A stretch of 64,000 nt of DNA from Umezawaea sp036375055 (GCF_036375055.1 NZ_DASUSQ010000063.1:34616-98615), one strand, 5' to 3'; counted from the stretch's first letter, positions 17,595 to 26,556 are shown. Program-made: numbers and translations. The notes: generated by a model from the sequence alone, not told the origin.

Positions 17595-18358
17595 CGGTCC
17601 ATCCTCACCGCGCGCAGGACGGCTTCGTCACCCACGGACTTGAGCGGCAGGCGGCCCCACAGCCCGTAGTGGATCAGCTGTGCTTCACCGTCGACCTCGA
17701 CGTCGGCGACCTCACCGGGGGCGGCCGCACGCACCTCGGGCACTTCACCGGGGGTCAGCCGGACGTGCCAGGACTCCGGCACGTCGGTGCAGCGCACGAC
17801 CACCGTGCCGGTCACCTGGAGCGGGACGTCGGTCGTGTACTTCGCGGCGAGCAACGTGCCGAGCGCTTCGTCGATTCCGTCGGCCGCGAAGTCCGCGTCT
17901 CCGGTCACCAGTTGGCGCAACGCGGCCTGGGCGTCCCACCGGCGCAGGTCGAGTTCGTGGGCGATCCGCCGGTGCCAGACCCACGCCAGGTCGGGGGCCG
18001 CAGGAGAGAACGTCCAGGTGGGTCGGTTGCCGGGCACCAGCGGCAGCACCTCGGCGGCGTCGGCCAACTGGGCGTCCAGGTACTCGATCGGCGACGCTCC
18101 GACCGGCGGGGGCGGGGGCTTGAGCTGGACGGTGCTGCCGGTGCGGAGGTATTCGAGGGAGGTCTCCAGGAACCTGGCGACGTGGACCGCCAGTTCGGCG
18201 AAGTTCCAGCCCGGACAACTGGGGACGTTCGCGGCCGGGTCGGCTTCCGCGACCGCCTCGCGGAACATCGTCGACTGTTCGAGGAAGACCTCGGTCCACC
18301 GCTGCGTGGTCCATCCTGCTGGCACGTGCTGCCTCCTGGTTCGATCGTTCTTGGTCAT
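17591..18358 (-). CDS. MDMPI-type (maleylpyruvate isomerase-like) mycothiol-dependent enzyme
   Basis: The 255-residue protein has the DinB-like helical bundle of mycothiol-dependent maleylpyruvate isomerases. A SCPGWNFAELAVHVARFLE helix near residue 50 and RRIAHELDLRRWDAQAA near 130 supply the metal-binding histidines. The C-terminal MDMPI/SCP-like domain ends in LIHYGLWGRLPLK. Mycothiol use is a family feature, not something shown here. The true substrate is unknown; this family is greatly expanded in actinobacteria and few members are real maleylpyruvate isomerases. Confidence 0.75.
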   Translation of the reverse strand: MTKNDRTRRQHVPAGWTTQRWTEVFLEQSTMFREAVAEADPAANVPSCPGWNFAELAVHVARFLETSLEYLRTGSTVQLKPPPPPVGASPIEYLDAQLADAAEVLPLVPGNRPTWTFSPAAPDLAWVWHRRIAHELDLRRWDAQAALRQLVTGDADFAADGIDEALGTLLAAKYTTDVPLQVTGTVVVRCTDVPESWHVRLTPGEVPEVRAAAPGEVADVEVDGEAQLIHYGLWGRLPLKSVGDEAVLRAVRMDR

Positions 18359-18428
18359 CGTGCCGGAACCGGTCGCGGTTCGGGTGCGTCGCAGTGCAAG
18401 CGGTCGGTGTCACGAAGGGTGGGAAATC

Positions 18429-18740
18429 GTGTTCGGTGTGCAACCGGAGGCGTTGCGGAACGCTTCCAAGGGCTTCCACGAAGGAGCGGACGCCACCGCG
18501 GACGGCGCCGAACTCATCTCCATGCTCAGCCTTGACGCGGGGGCGCTCGGCGAGGTTCCGGCGGCGGCGGAGTTCGCGGACGCGCTGGCGAAGTTCACCA
18601 GCCAGCAGTCCGACGACCTGCGGCGCGGCTCGGCCTGGTACCGCGACGCGGGCGAGGGGCTCACCCAGAACGCCGACACCTACGAACGCACGGACGACGA
18701 CTCGCACCAGAGCTTCCGCAAGATCGGTGGAGCGCAGTGA
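18429..18740 (+). CDS. Small ESX/EspC-like (DUF2580-type) helical protein
   Basis: The 103-residue protein is predicted to be a helical hairpin with no signal peptide. The segment DDLRRGSAWYRDAGEGL has the conserved Trp and layout seen in EspC/DUF2580 proteins, which are exported by or associated with type VII secretion. It starts at GTG 18429 after an AAGGG-type ribosome site. It overlaps the following 657-residue hydrolase as GTGA, so it may act as that protein's partner, by analogy with small-protein/effector pairs. No ESX core genes are in the window. Confidence 0.6.
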   Translation: MFGVQPEALRNASKGFHEGADATADGAELISMLSLDAGALGEVPAAAEFADALAKFTSQQSDDLRRGSAWYRDAGEGLTQNADTYERTDDDSHQSFRKIGGAQ

Positions 18741-20710
18741 ACGATCCAGAGGTCCTCTACGGCCAACTCGCATCGGGCGATGCCGGGCGGATCGCCGCTG
18801 CCGGCGACCCGATCAGCGGTGCCATCAGCGCGGTCGGCCGAGCACGTGATTCGGTGAGTTCCGGCGGCTCCACGGCCAAGTCGGGCTGGACCGGCCAGGC
18901 ATCGGAGAAGTTCGGTGCCCGTGCCGAGCTGTCCACGAAGTCCGCGACCGTGGCGACCGAACGCCTCGGCGTCGGCGTCGACGTCGTGCAGGCCGCGTCA
19001 CGGGCCTACTCGCAGATGCGTGGCAGCGCGGACCAGGTCATCGCCGTGTGGCGGAGCCGCTCACCGCTGATGGACGCCCAGCAGACCCTGGAGCTGGCCG
19101 AACGGGTCAACACGTCGCTGACCACCGTGAAGAGCGGCTACGAGCAGGTCCTCCGCTCGTACGCGTCGGCGTTGTCGCAGGTCAAGCCCGGTTTTGAGGA
19201 AACGGCCAAGGCCGACGCCGGGTGGGCGAGGACCGTCGCGGCGATGCGCACGTCGGCCACCGTGCCCGGCCCCGGCACGGACCCCAAGCAGGTCGCGGCG
19301 TGGTGGAAGTCGCTGACCAAGGAGCAGCAGGACGAACTGCTGCGGACGAAGTTCCAGGAACTCGGCCAGTTGCGCGGACTCCCGTCCGGTGTCCTCGACC
19401 AGGCCAACCGCGCCCGGATCAACGATGACGTCCAGCGCTTCGGCGCGGAGCGCGACCGGCTGGACACCGCGATGGCGCAGCGGGCCGCCGAGCTGGGCAT
19501 CGACCCCACCACCTCGGACGGCCAGACCAAGCTGCTCAACGACCCGCGGTACGCGTCGCTCATGGAAGACCGCCAGGTGGCGGCCACCAAGGCCGAGAAC
19601 GCCGCGGGCGCGCAGCAGAGCCTGAAAGAGGCAGAGCGTTTCGCCGGCGAGAAGAAGTGGCCCAACAGCGACGTTCGAGTTCTCGCCTACGACCCGTACG
19701 GCCCTCGCGGCGACGGTGGGATGGCCATCGCCTACGGCGACCCCGACACGGCCAAGAACCTCGCTGTCTGCGTCCCGGGCACCGGATCGACGGTGGACAG
19801 CTTCTCCGTCGAACAGGCGGCCAACCTGCGTGGGCAGATGGGTCCCGACGGCAACGCCACCATCCAGTGGCTCGGCTACGACGCTCCCGGTTGGACGCCG
19901 GGCGAGGTCGGCAGCCCCGAACTGGCCAAGGAGGGCGGCCAGAACCTGGTCGCCGACGTCAACGGCTACCGGGCAGCCGCTGAGGCGGCGGGCAACAACC
20001 AGCACCTGACGGTGATCGGCCACTCCTACGGCAGCACCACGGTCGGCTACGCGGGCATGAACGGGCTGGCCGCCGACGACATCGCGTTCGTCGGGTCGCC
20101 CGGTGTCGGCGCGTCGAACGTCGACCAGCTCTCGGTCGGCGCGGGTCACGTCTACGCGGGGGCCACGGAGCACGATCCCGTCGTGCAGGGCACCAGTTCC
20201 GACTGGTTCACCGCCGACGGGTCGTCCACCGGTCCGTACGACAAGGACTTCGGGGCGACGGTCTTCGGCACGCCGGAACCCGCCCACCTGGTCGACGCGC
20301 ACTCGCAGTACTACGCCGAGGGCAGCGAGTCCGTCTCCAACCTGGCCAAGATCGCGACCGGCGACGGTGGGTCGGTGACGTCGCAGAAGTGGTACGACAG
20401 CCCGGTCGGCCCGTCGCTGCCCGGTTCGAACCTGCCCGGTGTGGGGCCGGTGGTCGACCTGGTCGGCGACGTCGGTGCCGGTGGCGCGGACCTGGTCGGC
20501 GACGTCGTCACGGGTGGCGGGCGGGTGGTCGGCGACCTGTTCTCCGGCAACTGGTCCGAGGCCGGGCAGGGTGCCGCGGACACCGGGGTGGAGCTGCTCA
20601 ACGACGCCGGGGACATCGTGGTCGGCACCGTCGGCAACGTCGCGGAGTTCGGGCGGGACGTCTACGACGGGGCCGCGGGCGCGGTGAAGACGATCGGGTC
20701 GTGGTTCTAG
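18737..20710 (+). CDS. Large DUF1023-type alpha/beta hydrolase, candidate ESX-associated protein
   Basis: The 657-residue protein has three visible parts. Residues 1-300 form an alpha-helical, ESX-like region with a TGQASEKFGARA segment and long coiled helices. Residues 310-540 form an alpha/beta hydrolase with the nucleophile elbow GHSYGS, Ser430 being the likely nucleophile, and a late HLVDAHSQYY His. Residues 560-657 are a glycine-rich tail with repeated LVGD units. There is no signal peptide. The hydrolase most resembles DUF1023-type esterases found next to ESX-like genes. It is coupled to the small protein before it. The substrate is unknown. Confidence 0.7.
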   Translation: MNDPEVLYGQLASGDAGRIAAAGDPISGAISAVGRARDSVSSGGSTAKSGWTGQASEKFGARAELSTKSATVATERLGVGVDVVQAASRAYSQMRGSADQVIAVWRSRSPLMDAQQTLELAERVNTSLTTVKSGYEQVLRSYASALSQVKPGFEETAKADAGWARTVAAMRTSATVPGPGTDPKQVAAWWKSLTKEQQDELLRTKFQELGQLRGLPSGVLDQANRARINDDVQRFGAERDRLDTAMAQRAAELGIDPTTSDGQTKLLNDPRYASLMEDRQVAATKAENAAGAQQSLKEAERFAGEKKWPNSDVRVLAYDPYGPRGDGGMAIAYGDPDTAKNLAVCVPGTGSTVDSFSVEQAANLRGQMGPDGNATIQWLGYDAPGWTPGEVGSPELAKEGGQNLVADVNGYRAAAEAAGNNQHLTVIGHSYGSTTVGYAGMNGLAADDIAFVGSPGVGASNVDQLSVGAGHVYAGATEHDPVVQGTSSDWFTADGSSTGPYDKDFGATVFGTPEPAHLVDAHSQYYAEGSESVSNLAKIATGDGGSVTSQKWYDSPVGPSLPGSNLPGVGPVVDLVGDVGAGGADLVGDVVTGGGRVVGDLFSGNWSEAGQGAADTGVELLNDAGDIVVGTVGNVAEFGRDVYDGAAGAVKTIGSWF

Positions 20711-21654
20711 TCGCGGGGCCTGAGGCGGGCGTTCGGCAGTTCCGGGGCCGGTAGGACCGAGGGCCACTCGGTGGGGAAGGTGCCGTACGGGCCTTCCCGC
20801 TCCGGGATCTGGGCCTGCCACTCGGCGCGGAAGCGCTCGACCTCGTCGTGGGTGCGGCCGATGAAGTTCCACCACATGACGATGCGCTCGTCGAGCGGTT
20901 CGCCGCCGAGCAGCAGGAGGCGGGCCGGGTGGTCGCCGACGGCGATCGTCACGGTCTCGGCGCCGGTGGGCAGGTAGAGGAGCTGGGCGTCGGTCACGGC
21001 CACGCCCTCGACCTCGACGTCACCCGAGTCGACGAGGAGCCCGTGCTCGAACGCGGGGTCGACGTCGAGGGTCAGCGTCGAGCCCGCGGGGGCGTCCAGT
21101 TGGGCTCCGAGCAGCGGCGTGCTGGTCTCCACCGGCGACGACGAGCCCGCCAGCGAACCCAGGAACACGGTCGCGGTGGCGTCGCCCACGGCCGTCGGGG
21201 TCGGGACGTGGTGCTCGAAGCGCGGAGCCGTGAAGCGGTCGCGGTCCGGCAGGGCCACCCAGAGCTGGACGCCGTGCAGGAGGTCCGAGTCCGCGGTGGC
21301 GTGCTCGGAGTGGGCGATGCCGCGACCGGCGGTCATGAGGTTCACCTCGCCCGCCCGGACCAGTGACCTCGTGCCGACGGTGTCGCGGTGCTCGATGGTG
21401 CCCCTGAACAGCCAGGACACGGTCTGAAGGCCGGTGTGCGGGTGGCCGGGGACGGCCATGCTCGGCGTCGAGGGACCGTAGTGGTCGATGAAGCACCAGG
21501 CGCCGATGAGGGACCTGGCGCGCTGCGGCAGCGTGCGGCGGACCGGCTGGGCCCTGGGACCGCCCAGCGGGACCAGGCGCGGCAGCAGGAGCTGGGGAGC
21601 TGAGCGCGTGGACTCGCAGGGCACGACCTCGGGGCTCGCTTCCGCGTTGCTCAT
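20707..21654 (-). CDS. Pirin family protein
   Basis: The 315-residue bicupin protein has the pirin N-terminal metal-site motif GHPHTGLQTVSWLFRG near residue 70, followed by HRDTVG and AGRGIAHSEHA, which supply the remaining ligands. The C-terminal pirin_C domain is present. Pirins are iron-binding redox proteins or quercetinase-like dioxygenases; no specific role can be given here. It ends convergently with the hydrolase, their stop codons overlapping in CTAG. Confidence 0.88.
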   Translation of the reverse strand: MSNAEASPEVVPCESTRSAPQLLLPRLVPLGGPRAQPVRRTLPQRARSLIGAWCFIDHYGPSTPSMAVPGHPHTGLQTVSWLFRGTIEHRDTVGTRSLVRAGEVNLMTAGRGIAHSEHATADSDLLHGVQLWVALPDRDRFTAPRFEHHVPTPTAVGDATATVFLGSLAGSSSPVETSTPLLGAQLDAPAGSTLTLDVDPAFEHGLLVDSGDVEVEGVAVTDAQLLYLPTGAETVTIAVGDHPARLLLLGGEPLDERIVMWWNFIGRTHDEVERFRAEWQAQIPEREGPYGTFPTEWPSVLPAPELPNARLRPRD

Positions 21655-21673
21655 GCCGGAATGGTAGATCGCG

Positions 21674-22051
21674 CTAGAGGCGCAGGACGGGCAGCAGCGC
21701 GGACAGGTCGGCGCGACTGCCCGATGCCGTGATCCTCGCGGCGTCGAGGCCGTCCGCCCAGGTCAGCCTGCCGGTCGCGAGTTCGAGCCAGGTGCGGGGA
21801 TCGGTCTCGACCACGTTCGGCGGCGTGCCGCGGGTGTGCCTCGGACCCGCGACGCACTGCACCGCGGCGAACGGCGGCACGCGCACCTCGACGCTGCGGC
21901 CGGGGGCGTCCTGCTCCAGGGTGCGGAGGCTGAGGCGCACCGCGGCGGCGAGCACGGTCCGCTCCGGCTGGTCGGCGGCGCCCTCCAGCCAGGGCAGCAC
22001 GGCCGCCACCGCGGCGCGCATCTCGTGTGGGTCAACGGTTTTCGACGGCAC
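21674..22051 (-). CDS. Small sterol-carrier-type (SCP_3-like) protein
   Basis: The 125-residue cytoplasmic protein resembles the actinobacterial sterol carrier family (SCP_3). It has an N-terminal helical part, a central FAAVQCVAGPRHTRGTPPN loop and a C-terminal DPRTWLELATGRLTWADGL segment followed by a small hydrophobic strand. A lipid-binding or structural role is inferred from the fold. It lies nine bases after the beta-helix gene on the same strand. Confidence 0.65.
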   Translation of the reverse strand: MPSKTVDPHEMRAAVAAVLPWLEGAADQPERTVLAAAVRLSLRTLEQDAPGRSVEVRVPPFAAVQCVAGPRHTRGTPPNVVETDPRTWLELATGRLTWADGLDAARITASGSRADLSALLPVLRL

Positions 22052-22060
22052 CCGTCCAGG

Positions 22061-23734
22061 TTAGTCGCGGTGTCGGCGGAGGTCCCGCTGCGCCGCGTGC
22101 AGGTTCGCGGGTCGTACGGCGGTCGTCCCGTGCAGCTCGATCCGCGAGCCGAGCGCGCCCGCGAAGTCGGGCTTGTCGACCTGGCCGAACTCGGTGCACT
22201 CGGAGATGGCCACGGTCGCGCTGGACGGCGCCACGGTGTCGATCTTCACGCAGCCCGCGCGGGCGTTGGTGATCGTCACGTTCCAGTGCGCGAACCTGGC
22301 CCCGTACAACGGACCCGCGTCCGCGCTGCCGCCGTGCTGACCGTCGTTGAACACCTCCACCTCGGTGCGGACGTTGCCGAACGGCAGCCCGCGGTGGGTG
22401 TCGAACGTGCCCGCCTCCATCCGGCCGCGCGACCAGACGTTGCCGCACGACAGGCCTTCGACGTTGATGCCGTGGTGGGTGGAGCCGGGTGTCGGCGGTT
22501 CGGTGAACGCCCCGATGGCGAAGTCCTGCACCAGGTTGTCGTGCGACTGCTCGCGGCACGCGTACGAGTGGTGCTGCCCGCGACCGCTCACGCCGGTGCG
22601 GGTGAGCGTGATCCCCTTGCTGGAGACCAAGAGGAAGCCGTTGTCGCTGTCCACAACGGACACGTCGTCAGCCCAGCAGTCCCACGCGCACTGGAACACC
22701 AGACCGTTGTACCCCTTGTCCAGCAGGTGCTTCGGCCGTGGGGTCTTCACCATCCGGATGGTCAGCCCCTCGACGCCCGCGCCGGTGACGACCGGACCGA
22801 ACGTCGTCAGGCGCGGCCGGAACGCGGGCCGGGCGGCGAGCGGGAGCGGCTGTTCGAGGCGAACCCTGTTGCCGCGCACCGACTTGATCCGCACCGGCCA
22901 CTGGAACGGGAAGTAGGTGAGCAGCTTGGTCTTGCTCGCCCAGTCGTAGGCGGCGGTGCCCTCGACGTCGCCGCACATGAGCTTCGGCAGCCCGTGCCGG
23001 CCGTCGTCGTCCAGCTTGAGCAGCACGCGCTGGCCCGCGCGCAGCTCGCGACCGTCGGTCACGGTGATCGTGAACGCCCCGCGCGGCGCCGCTTCCGCGA
23101 GCGTCGTCAGGTCCTCGCCGACGTCGCCCTCGTTGCCCGTCCAGCCCTCGAACGGCCACCGGCGGGCCTTGATGGCGTCGATCAACGGCTGGTAGCGGTC
23201 GCGGTGGCACACCCACACGAGTCCGCCGCTCCAGCTCCACGCGGAGTTCTCGCTGCCGTAGCGGCTGCGGTTGACGCCGACGACCTCCTCCAGCGAACGG
23301 GTCGCGTGCAGCACGGTCCGGCCGCTGCCCTCGCCGCGCAGCACGACGTCGTCGTGGCCGATGCGGATGATGTCGTCGATCCGGTACGTCCCGGCGGGGA
23401 CGAGGACGGTGCCACCGCCTCGGCGGCCGACGGCCTCGACGGCCCGGTTGATGGCGGCCGAGGCGTCGGCCGACCCGTCGTTCCTCGCGCCGAAGCTCAG
23501 GACGTTCGCGCGGACCGGGCGGCGCGGCGGCCGTTCACCGGTCCGGTAGCCCGCGTAGGCCACGTTGGGGATCTGCGGGTGGTCGTACGGGTCGGCCGCG
23601 AACTCCCGCCAGAGGGCGGCCTTCTCCGCGGGTGGCTGCTCGGTGGCGCTGGCGTGCGCCGGGGGCCCGAACGGGGCCCGGAGTGCCAGGCCGATCCCGG
23701 TGCCGATCAGGAAGCGCCTGCGCTCGATGGTCAT
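22061..23734 (-). CDS. Tat-exported right-handed beta-helix (pectate-lyase-like) protein
   Basis: The 557-residue protein begins with a twin-arginine signal (TIERRRFLIGTG, cleavage near an AHASA), so it is exported folded. The body opens with the pectate-lyase-superfamily start NVLSFGARNDGSADASAAIN and GGGTVLVPAGTYRID, then continues as irregular beta-helix repeats. A late hydrophilic cluster, GRGQHHSYACREQSHDNLV, could be active-site or structural. It is probably a cell-wall or plant-polysaccharide enzyme, but the substrate cannot be assigned. The ATG at 23732-23734 follows a GGAG site. Confidence 0.72.
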   Translation of the reverse strand: MTIERRRFLIGTGIGLALRAPFGPPAHASATEQPPAEKAALWREFAADPYDHPQIPNVAYAGYRTGERPPRRPVRANVLSFGARNDGSADASAAINRAVEAVGRRGGGTVLVPAGTYRIDDIIRIGHDDVVLRGEGSGRTVLHATRSLEEVVGVNRSRYGSENSAWSWSGGLVWVCHRDRYQPLIDAIKARRWPFEGWTGNEGDVGEDLTTLAEAAPRGAFTITVTDGRELRAGQRVLLKLDDDGRHGLPKLMCGDVEGTAAYDWASKTKLLTYFPFQWPVRIKSVRGNRVRLEQPLPLAARPAFRPRLTTFGPVVTGAGVEGLTIRMVKTPRPKHLLDKGYNGLVFQCAWDCWADDVSVVDSDNGFLLVSSKGITLTRTGVSGRGQHHSYACREQSHDNLVQDFAIGAFTEPPTPGSTHHGINVEGLSCGNVWSRGRMEAGTFDTHRGLPFGNVRTEVEVFNDGQHGGSADAGPLYGARFAHWNVTITNARAGCVKIDTVAPSSATVAISECTEFGQVDKPDFAGALGSRIELHGTTAVRPANLHAAQRDLRRHRD

Positions 23735-23812
23735 GTCGCCGTCTCCTCGTGCAAGGGGGCGGCGGCGGTGAGGGTGATCAAACCCCATCGGCGGGGTGTG
23801 CGCCAGGGCTGG

Positions 23813-23848
23813 TCCGGGCCCGTGGCACTCCTGCGGCACGGGCCCGGA
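23813..23848. terminator. Hairpin terminator after espG-like gene
   Basis: Bases 23813-23824 pair perfectly with 23837-23848 (12 bp, very GC-rich) around a 12-base loop. The hairpin begins four bases after the stop codon of the minus-strand EspG-like gene. It has no T-tract. Confidence 0.7.
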
Positions 23849-23851
23849 ACC

Positions 23852-24658
23852 TCAGCCCTTCGCGCTGCGCACGGCTTCCGCGAGCAGCTCGTCGACCTGG
23901 AAGGTCAACCTGCGCAGGTCGGTGGGGGTGAACGTGCTCCAGGGCTCGGTGCCGCCCGACGCACGGCGCTGCTGGAGGTAGCGGCCGTCCTCGGTGTCGA
24001 AGAACGCGACCACCCGCTCCGGACGGCAGCGCTTGCCGTACCGGTCGCGGGCGGCCGCACCGAAGTTGCCGGTGTGGACGAGGTTGGTGAACATCTTCAC
24101 CAGCGTCTTCGCGTCCTCGTCCCGCACTCCGTGCTCCCGCAGGGAGTTCTCCAGGCTCTTGGGCGTGCCGTCGGACTTCTGGACGGCGGCCTCCAGGTCG
24201 GCGCTCGGCATGGTCACCGAGTGCCCGCTCCCGGCCGGGTGCTGCGGCAGCGCGGCGATCACCGCCGTCGGCAGACCGGACCCCGCCGCGCGCTGCAACG
24301 TGATCCGGTCGCCGGACAGCGTGGCCACCGCGCCCGCGTCGCCGTTCGCGACGGCGAGCACGCGGACGCTCCTGCCCGTCCACACCCTGGCGTCCACCTC
24401 CACCTGGGGGCGGACGAACATCCTGATCAGGTGGTCGAACTCGGGGTGCAGCGCGATCGGCCGCCCCAACCCACGCGACTCCAGCGCGTGCCAGACCCGC
24501 AGTTCCAGGTCGCGGCGTTCGCGCTCGGTCTTGCCGGGTGAGGGCACCTTGATGACGAGGGGCATCGGCCCCAGTCGCAGGTGCTCCCACACGACGTCGA
24601 ACTCCTCGGTGGAGAGGACCACGGGCTCCCTCTCCACCGGCCCCCCGAAGTACGTCAC
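23852..24658 (-). CDS. EspG-family ESX-associated chaperone (copy 1)
   Basis: The 268-residue cytoplasmic protein matches the EspG layout. It starts LSTEEFDVVWEHLRLGPMP and has a mid-region with LRRLTF-type helices and a VVAFFDTEDGRYLQQRR segment near residue 225 that recurs as VVAFHDTTSGRFLHQVR in the second copy in this window. EspG proteins bind PPE partners and keep them soluble for type VII export. The start overlaps the PPE-like gene as GTGA, fitting a chaperone-substrate pair. Confidence 0.82.
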   Translation of the reverse strand: MTYFGGPVEREPVVLSTEEFDVVWEHLRLGPMPLVIKVPSPGKTERERRDLELRVWHALESRGLGRPIALHPEFDHLIRMFVRPQVEVDARVWTGRSVRVLAVANGDAGAVATLSGDRITLQRAAGSGLPTAVIAALPQHPAGSGHSVTMPSADLEAAVQKSDGTPKSLENSLREHGVRDEDAKTLVKMFTNLVHTGNFGAAARDRYGKRCRPERVVAFFDTEDGRYLQQRRASGGTEPWSTFTPTDLRRLTFQVDELLAEAVRSAKG

Positions 24659-26004
24659 TGCTGCGGCGTCTCCCCGATCACGGGCGGCGCGACGAGGCGC
24701 TCGTCGCCGAACACGTCACCCGTCTCCACCAGGTAGTCCGCGATCTTGTGCTCGCCGTCCTCCTCGCCGTCGCCCCCACGACCGGCACCCATGCCACCGG
24801 CACCCTGGCCCGGACGGCCACCGGGGCCGTTCGCGCCAGCGGGGCCGAAGCCGCCGCCGGGACCACCGGGGCCGCCGGGACGGCCGGCGAACTGGCCACC
24901 GGGGCCGTTCGCACCGCTCATGCCCTGGCCGGGACCGCCGGGCACGCCGCCGAAGCCGCCGCGACCGGCACCCGGACCACCCTGGCCACCGGGACCGCCC
25001 GAGGAACCGCCGGGGCCTCCAGGACCGCCGGGACCCACGGGTCGGAAGCCGCCGGGCACGCCGGGACGGCCACCGGGACCGGGCTGACCGGTCGGCCGGA
25101 GACCGCCGGGCGGAACCGGGCCGGGCCTGACCGGGGGCCGGACCGGGCCGGAGCCGGGAGGCGGGAACCCACCGGGCGGCGGGAAGCCACCGGGCGGCGG
25201 AGGCGTCGGCTGGACCGGCGGCAGGTTCACCGGCGGCTGGACCGGCGGAGGCGTCCACGACGGGTTCGTCGTGCCGCCACCGGTGAACACCGGCGGCTGG
25301 CTGATCGGCGTGCCCGTCGGCGGTGCCGCGAACGAGGTGCTCGTGGTGCCGTCGCCGCCCTTGGGCGTGAAGGTCGACGAGTCCGTGCTCGTGTAGTTCG
25401 CGCTGGTGCTGTTGTACGAGCCCGCGCCGCTCGGCGGCGGCGTGTCGATCACGACCTGCGGCGGCGGGACGAACTCGCCCAGCGTGTCGCTGTTCCACTC
25501 GCTGCTGGACTGGTAGTTGTTCATGACCGTGACGGCCTTCTGCTCAGCGTTGTCCTGAGCGGCTTCCTGGGCCTCGTGGTCCTTCTGCTGGTTGATCACG
25601 TGCATGATGCCCACGGGACCGGCCAGCGCGCCGAGCACCTTGTCTCCGGTGGACGGTGCCTCGGTCGTGATCGGCAGCGGCTCGGGCATCTCCTTGCGCG
25701 CGTCCGCGATGTAGCCGCCCTGGAGGTGCGCGGAGGCCTTCATCGTGTCCGCGCCCTGGCCCGCGTCGGTCGCCCACGCCGCGAGCGGCGACAGGGCGGC
25801 GGTGGCGGCCTCGGCCGAGGAACCCTCCCAGCTCGCGCCGACCTTCGTCAGTCCTTCTTGGATGGACGCGTCGATCTGGGTGAGCGTCTCCGACAGCGCC
25901 TTCCAGCTGTCCTCCAGCGGGATGGACGCGGCCACGCCAGGGCCGCCGTTGATCATCTTGTGCAGTTCTTCGTGGGTGTACCCGCGCCAGCGGTGATCGC
26001 CCAT
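24655..26004 (-). CDS. PPE-like protein with Pro/Gly-rich C-terminus (copy 1)
   Basis: The 449-residue protein has a helical N-terminal domain of about 180 residues resembling the PPE/WXG100 fold. It contains a WEGSSAEAATAALSPLAAWA stretch. From about residue 215 onward it becomes a Pro- then Gly-rich low-complexity region rich in GGPGG repeats. The last 35 residues turn acidic and ordered (IADYLVETGDVFGDERLV), and that tail is shared with the second PPE-like protein here (DDVFGDDRMV). The conserved tail could be a recognition or export element, which is inference. Confidence 0.72.
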   Translation of the reverse strand: MGDHRWRGYTHEELHKMINGGPGVAASIPLEDSWKALSETLTQIDASIQEGLTKVGASWEGSSAEAATAALSPLAAWATDAGQGADTMKASAHLQGGYIADARKEMPEPLPITTEAPSTGDKVLGALAGPVGIMHVINQQKDHEAQEAAQDNAEQKAVTVMNNYQSSSEWNSDTLGEFVPPPQVVIDTPPPSGAGSYNSTSANYTSTDSSTFTPKGGDGTTSTSFAAPPTGTPISQPPVFTGGGTTNPSWTPPPVQPPVNLPPVQPTPPPPGGFPPPGGFPPPGSGPVRPPVRPGPVPPGGLRPTGQPGPGGRPGVPGGFRPVGPGGPGGPGGSSGGPGGQGGPGAGRGGFGGVPGGPGQGMSGANGPGGQFAGRPGGPGGPGGGFGPAGANGPGGRPGQGAGGMGAGRGGDGEEDGEHKIADYLVETGDVFGDERLVAPPVIGETPQQ

Positions 26005-26045
26005 GGTCCTTCGCCCCCTCGGGTGCGGTCGTACGGCTGGCCGGT

Positions 26046-26435
26046 TCAGGCCGGGTTGACGCGCCCCCAGGACGCGACGTTGTCACCCTCGACCCTGCGG
26101 TAGGTGGCCTCGATTTGAGTGAGCTGACTCACAACTCCGCTGAGCTGTTCGCGGTACGCCAGGATCGCGGCGGTGGCGGCGGTGTCCCCGCCCTCGAAGG
26201 TGCGGACGTTGAACTTCTCCGCCGTCTCCGCGCTGACCGGGTCGCGCGCCCACTCCTGCGCCTTGAGCGAGGCGCGGGTCGCCCTGATCTGCTCGTCCAG
26301 CACGGTCAGGGCGTCTTCGAAAACCTTCCGAGCAGCGGGAATGGCCGAGGGTTCGATCTTGAGCCCCTGCTTCGAACCGCTGTACGCAGGAACCGAGGGC
26401 TGCGACGAGCCCCCACCACCATCCGCGATGAACAC
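26046..26435 (-). CDS. PE-like small helical protein, partner of PPE-like protein
   Basis: The 129-residue protein has a flexible Gly/Ser N-terminus and two predicted long helices. It lacks a signal peptide and any recognisable PE or WXG motif. It lies directly upstream of the PPE-like gene on the same strand, the position PE proteins take relative to PPE. A strong GAGGAGGG lies six bases before the GTG at 26433-26435. The PE-like role is inferred from size, helicity and position. In Pseudonocardiales such proteins are usually annotated as hypothetical. Confidence 0.55.
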   Translation of the reverse strand: MFIADGGGGSSQPSVPAYSGSKQGLKIEPSAIPAARKVFEDALTVLDEQIRATRASLKAQEWARDPVSAETAEKFNVRTFEGGDTAATAAILAYREQLSGVVSQLTQIEATYRRVEGDNVASWGRVNPA

Positions 26436-26556
26436 GGCACACCCTCCTCAGTCCTGCACTTACCCCAGTGAGTGCAATTGAGACGACTTTAACTCTGATG
26501 CAGGGCGCGCCGCGACGGTTCCACTGGTATTCGCGCAGTTCTACTCAGGACGTCCG

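Noticed and set aside
24700..25200. Gly/Pro-coding run in the PPE-like gene as a DNA repeat or frameshifted region
   Set aside because: The reading frame is open and continues into a conserved acidic tail, so it is a coding low-complexity segment.
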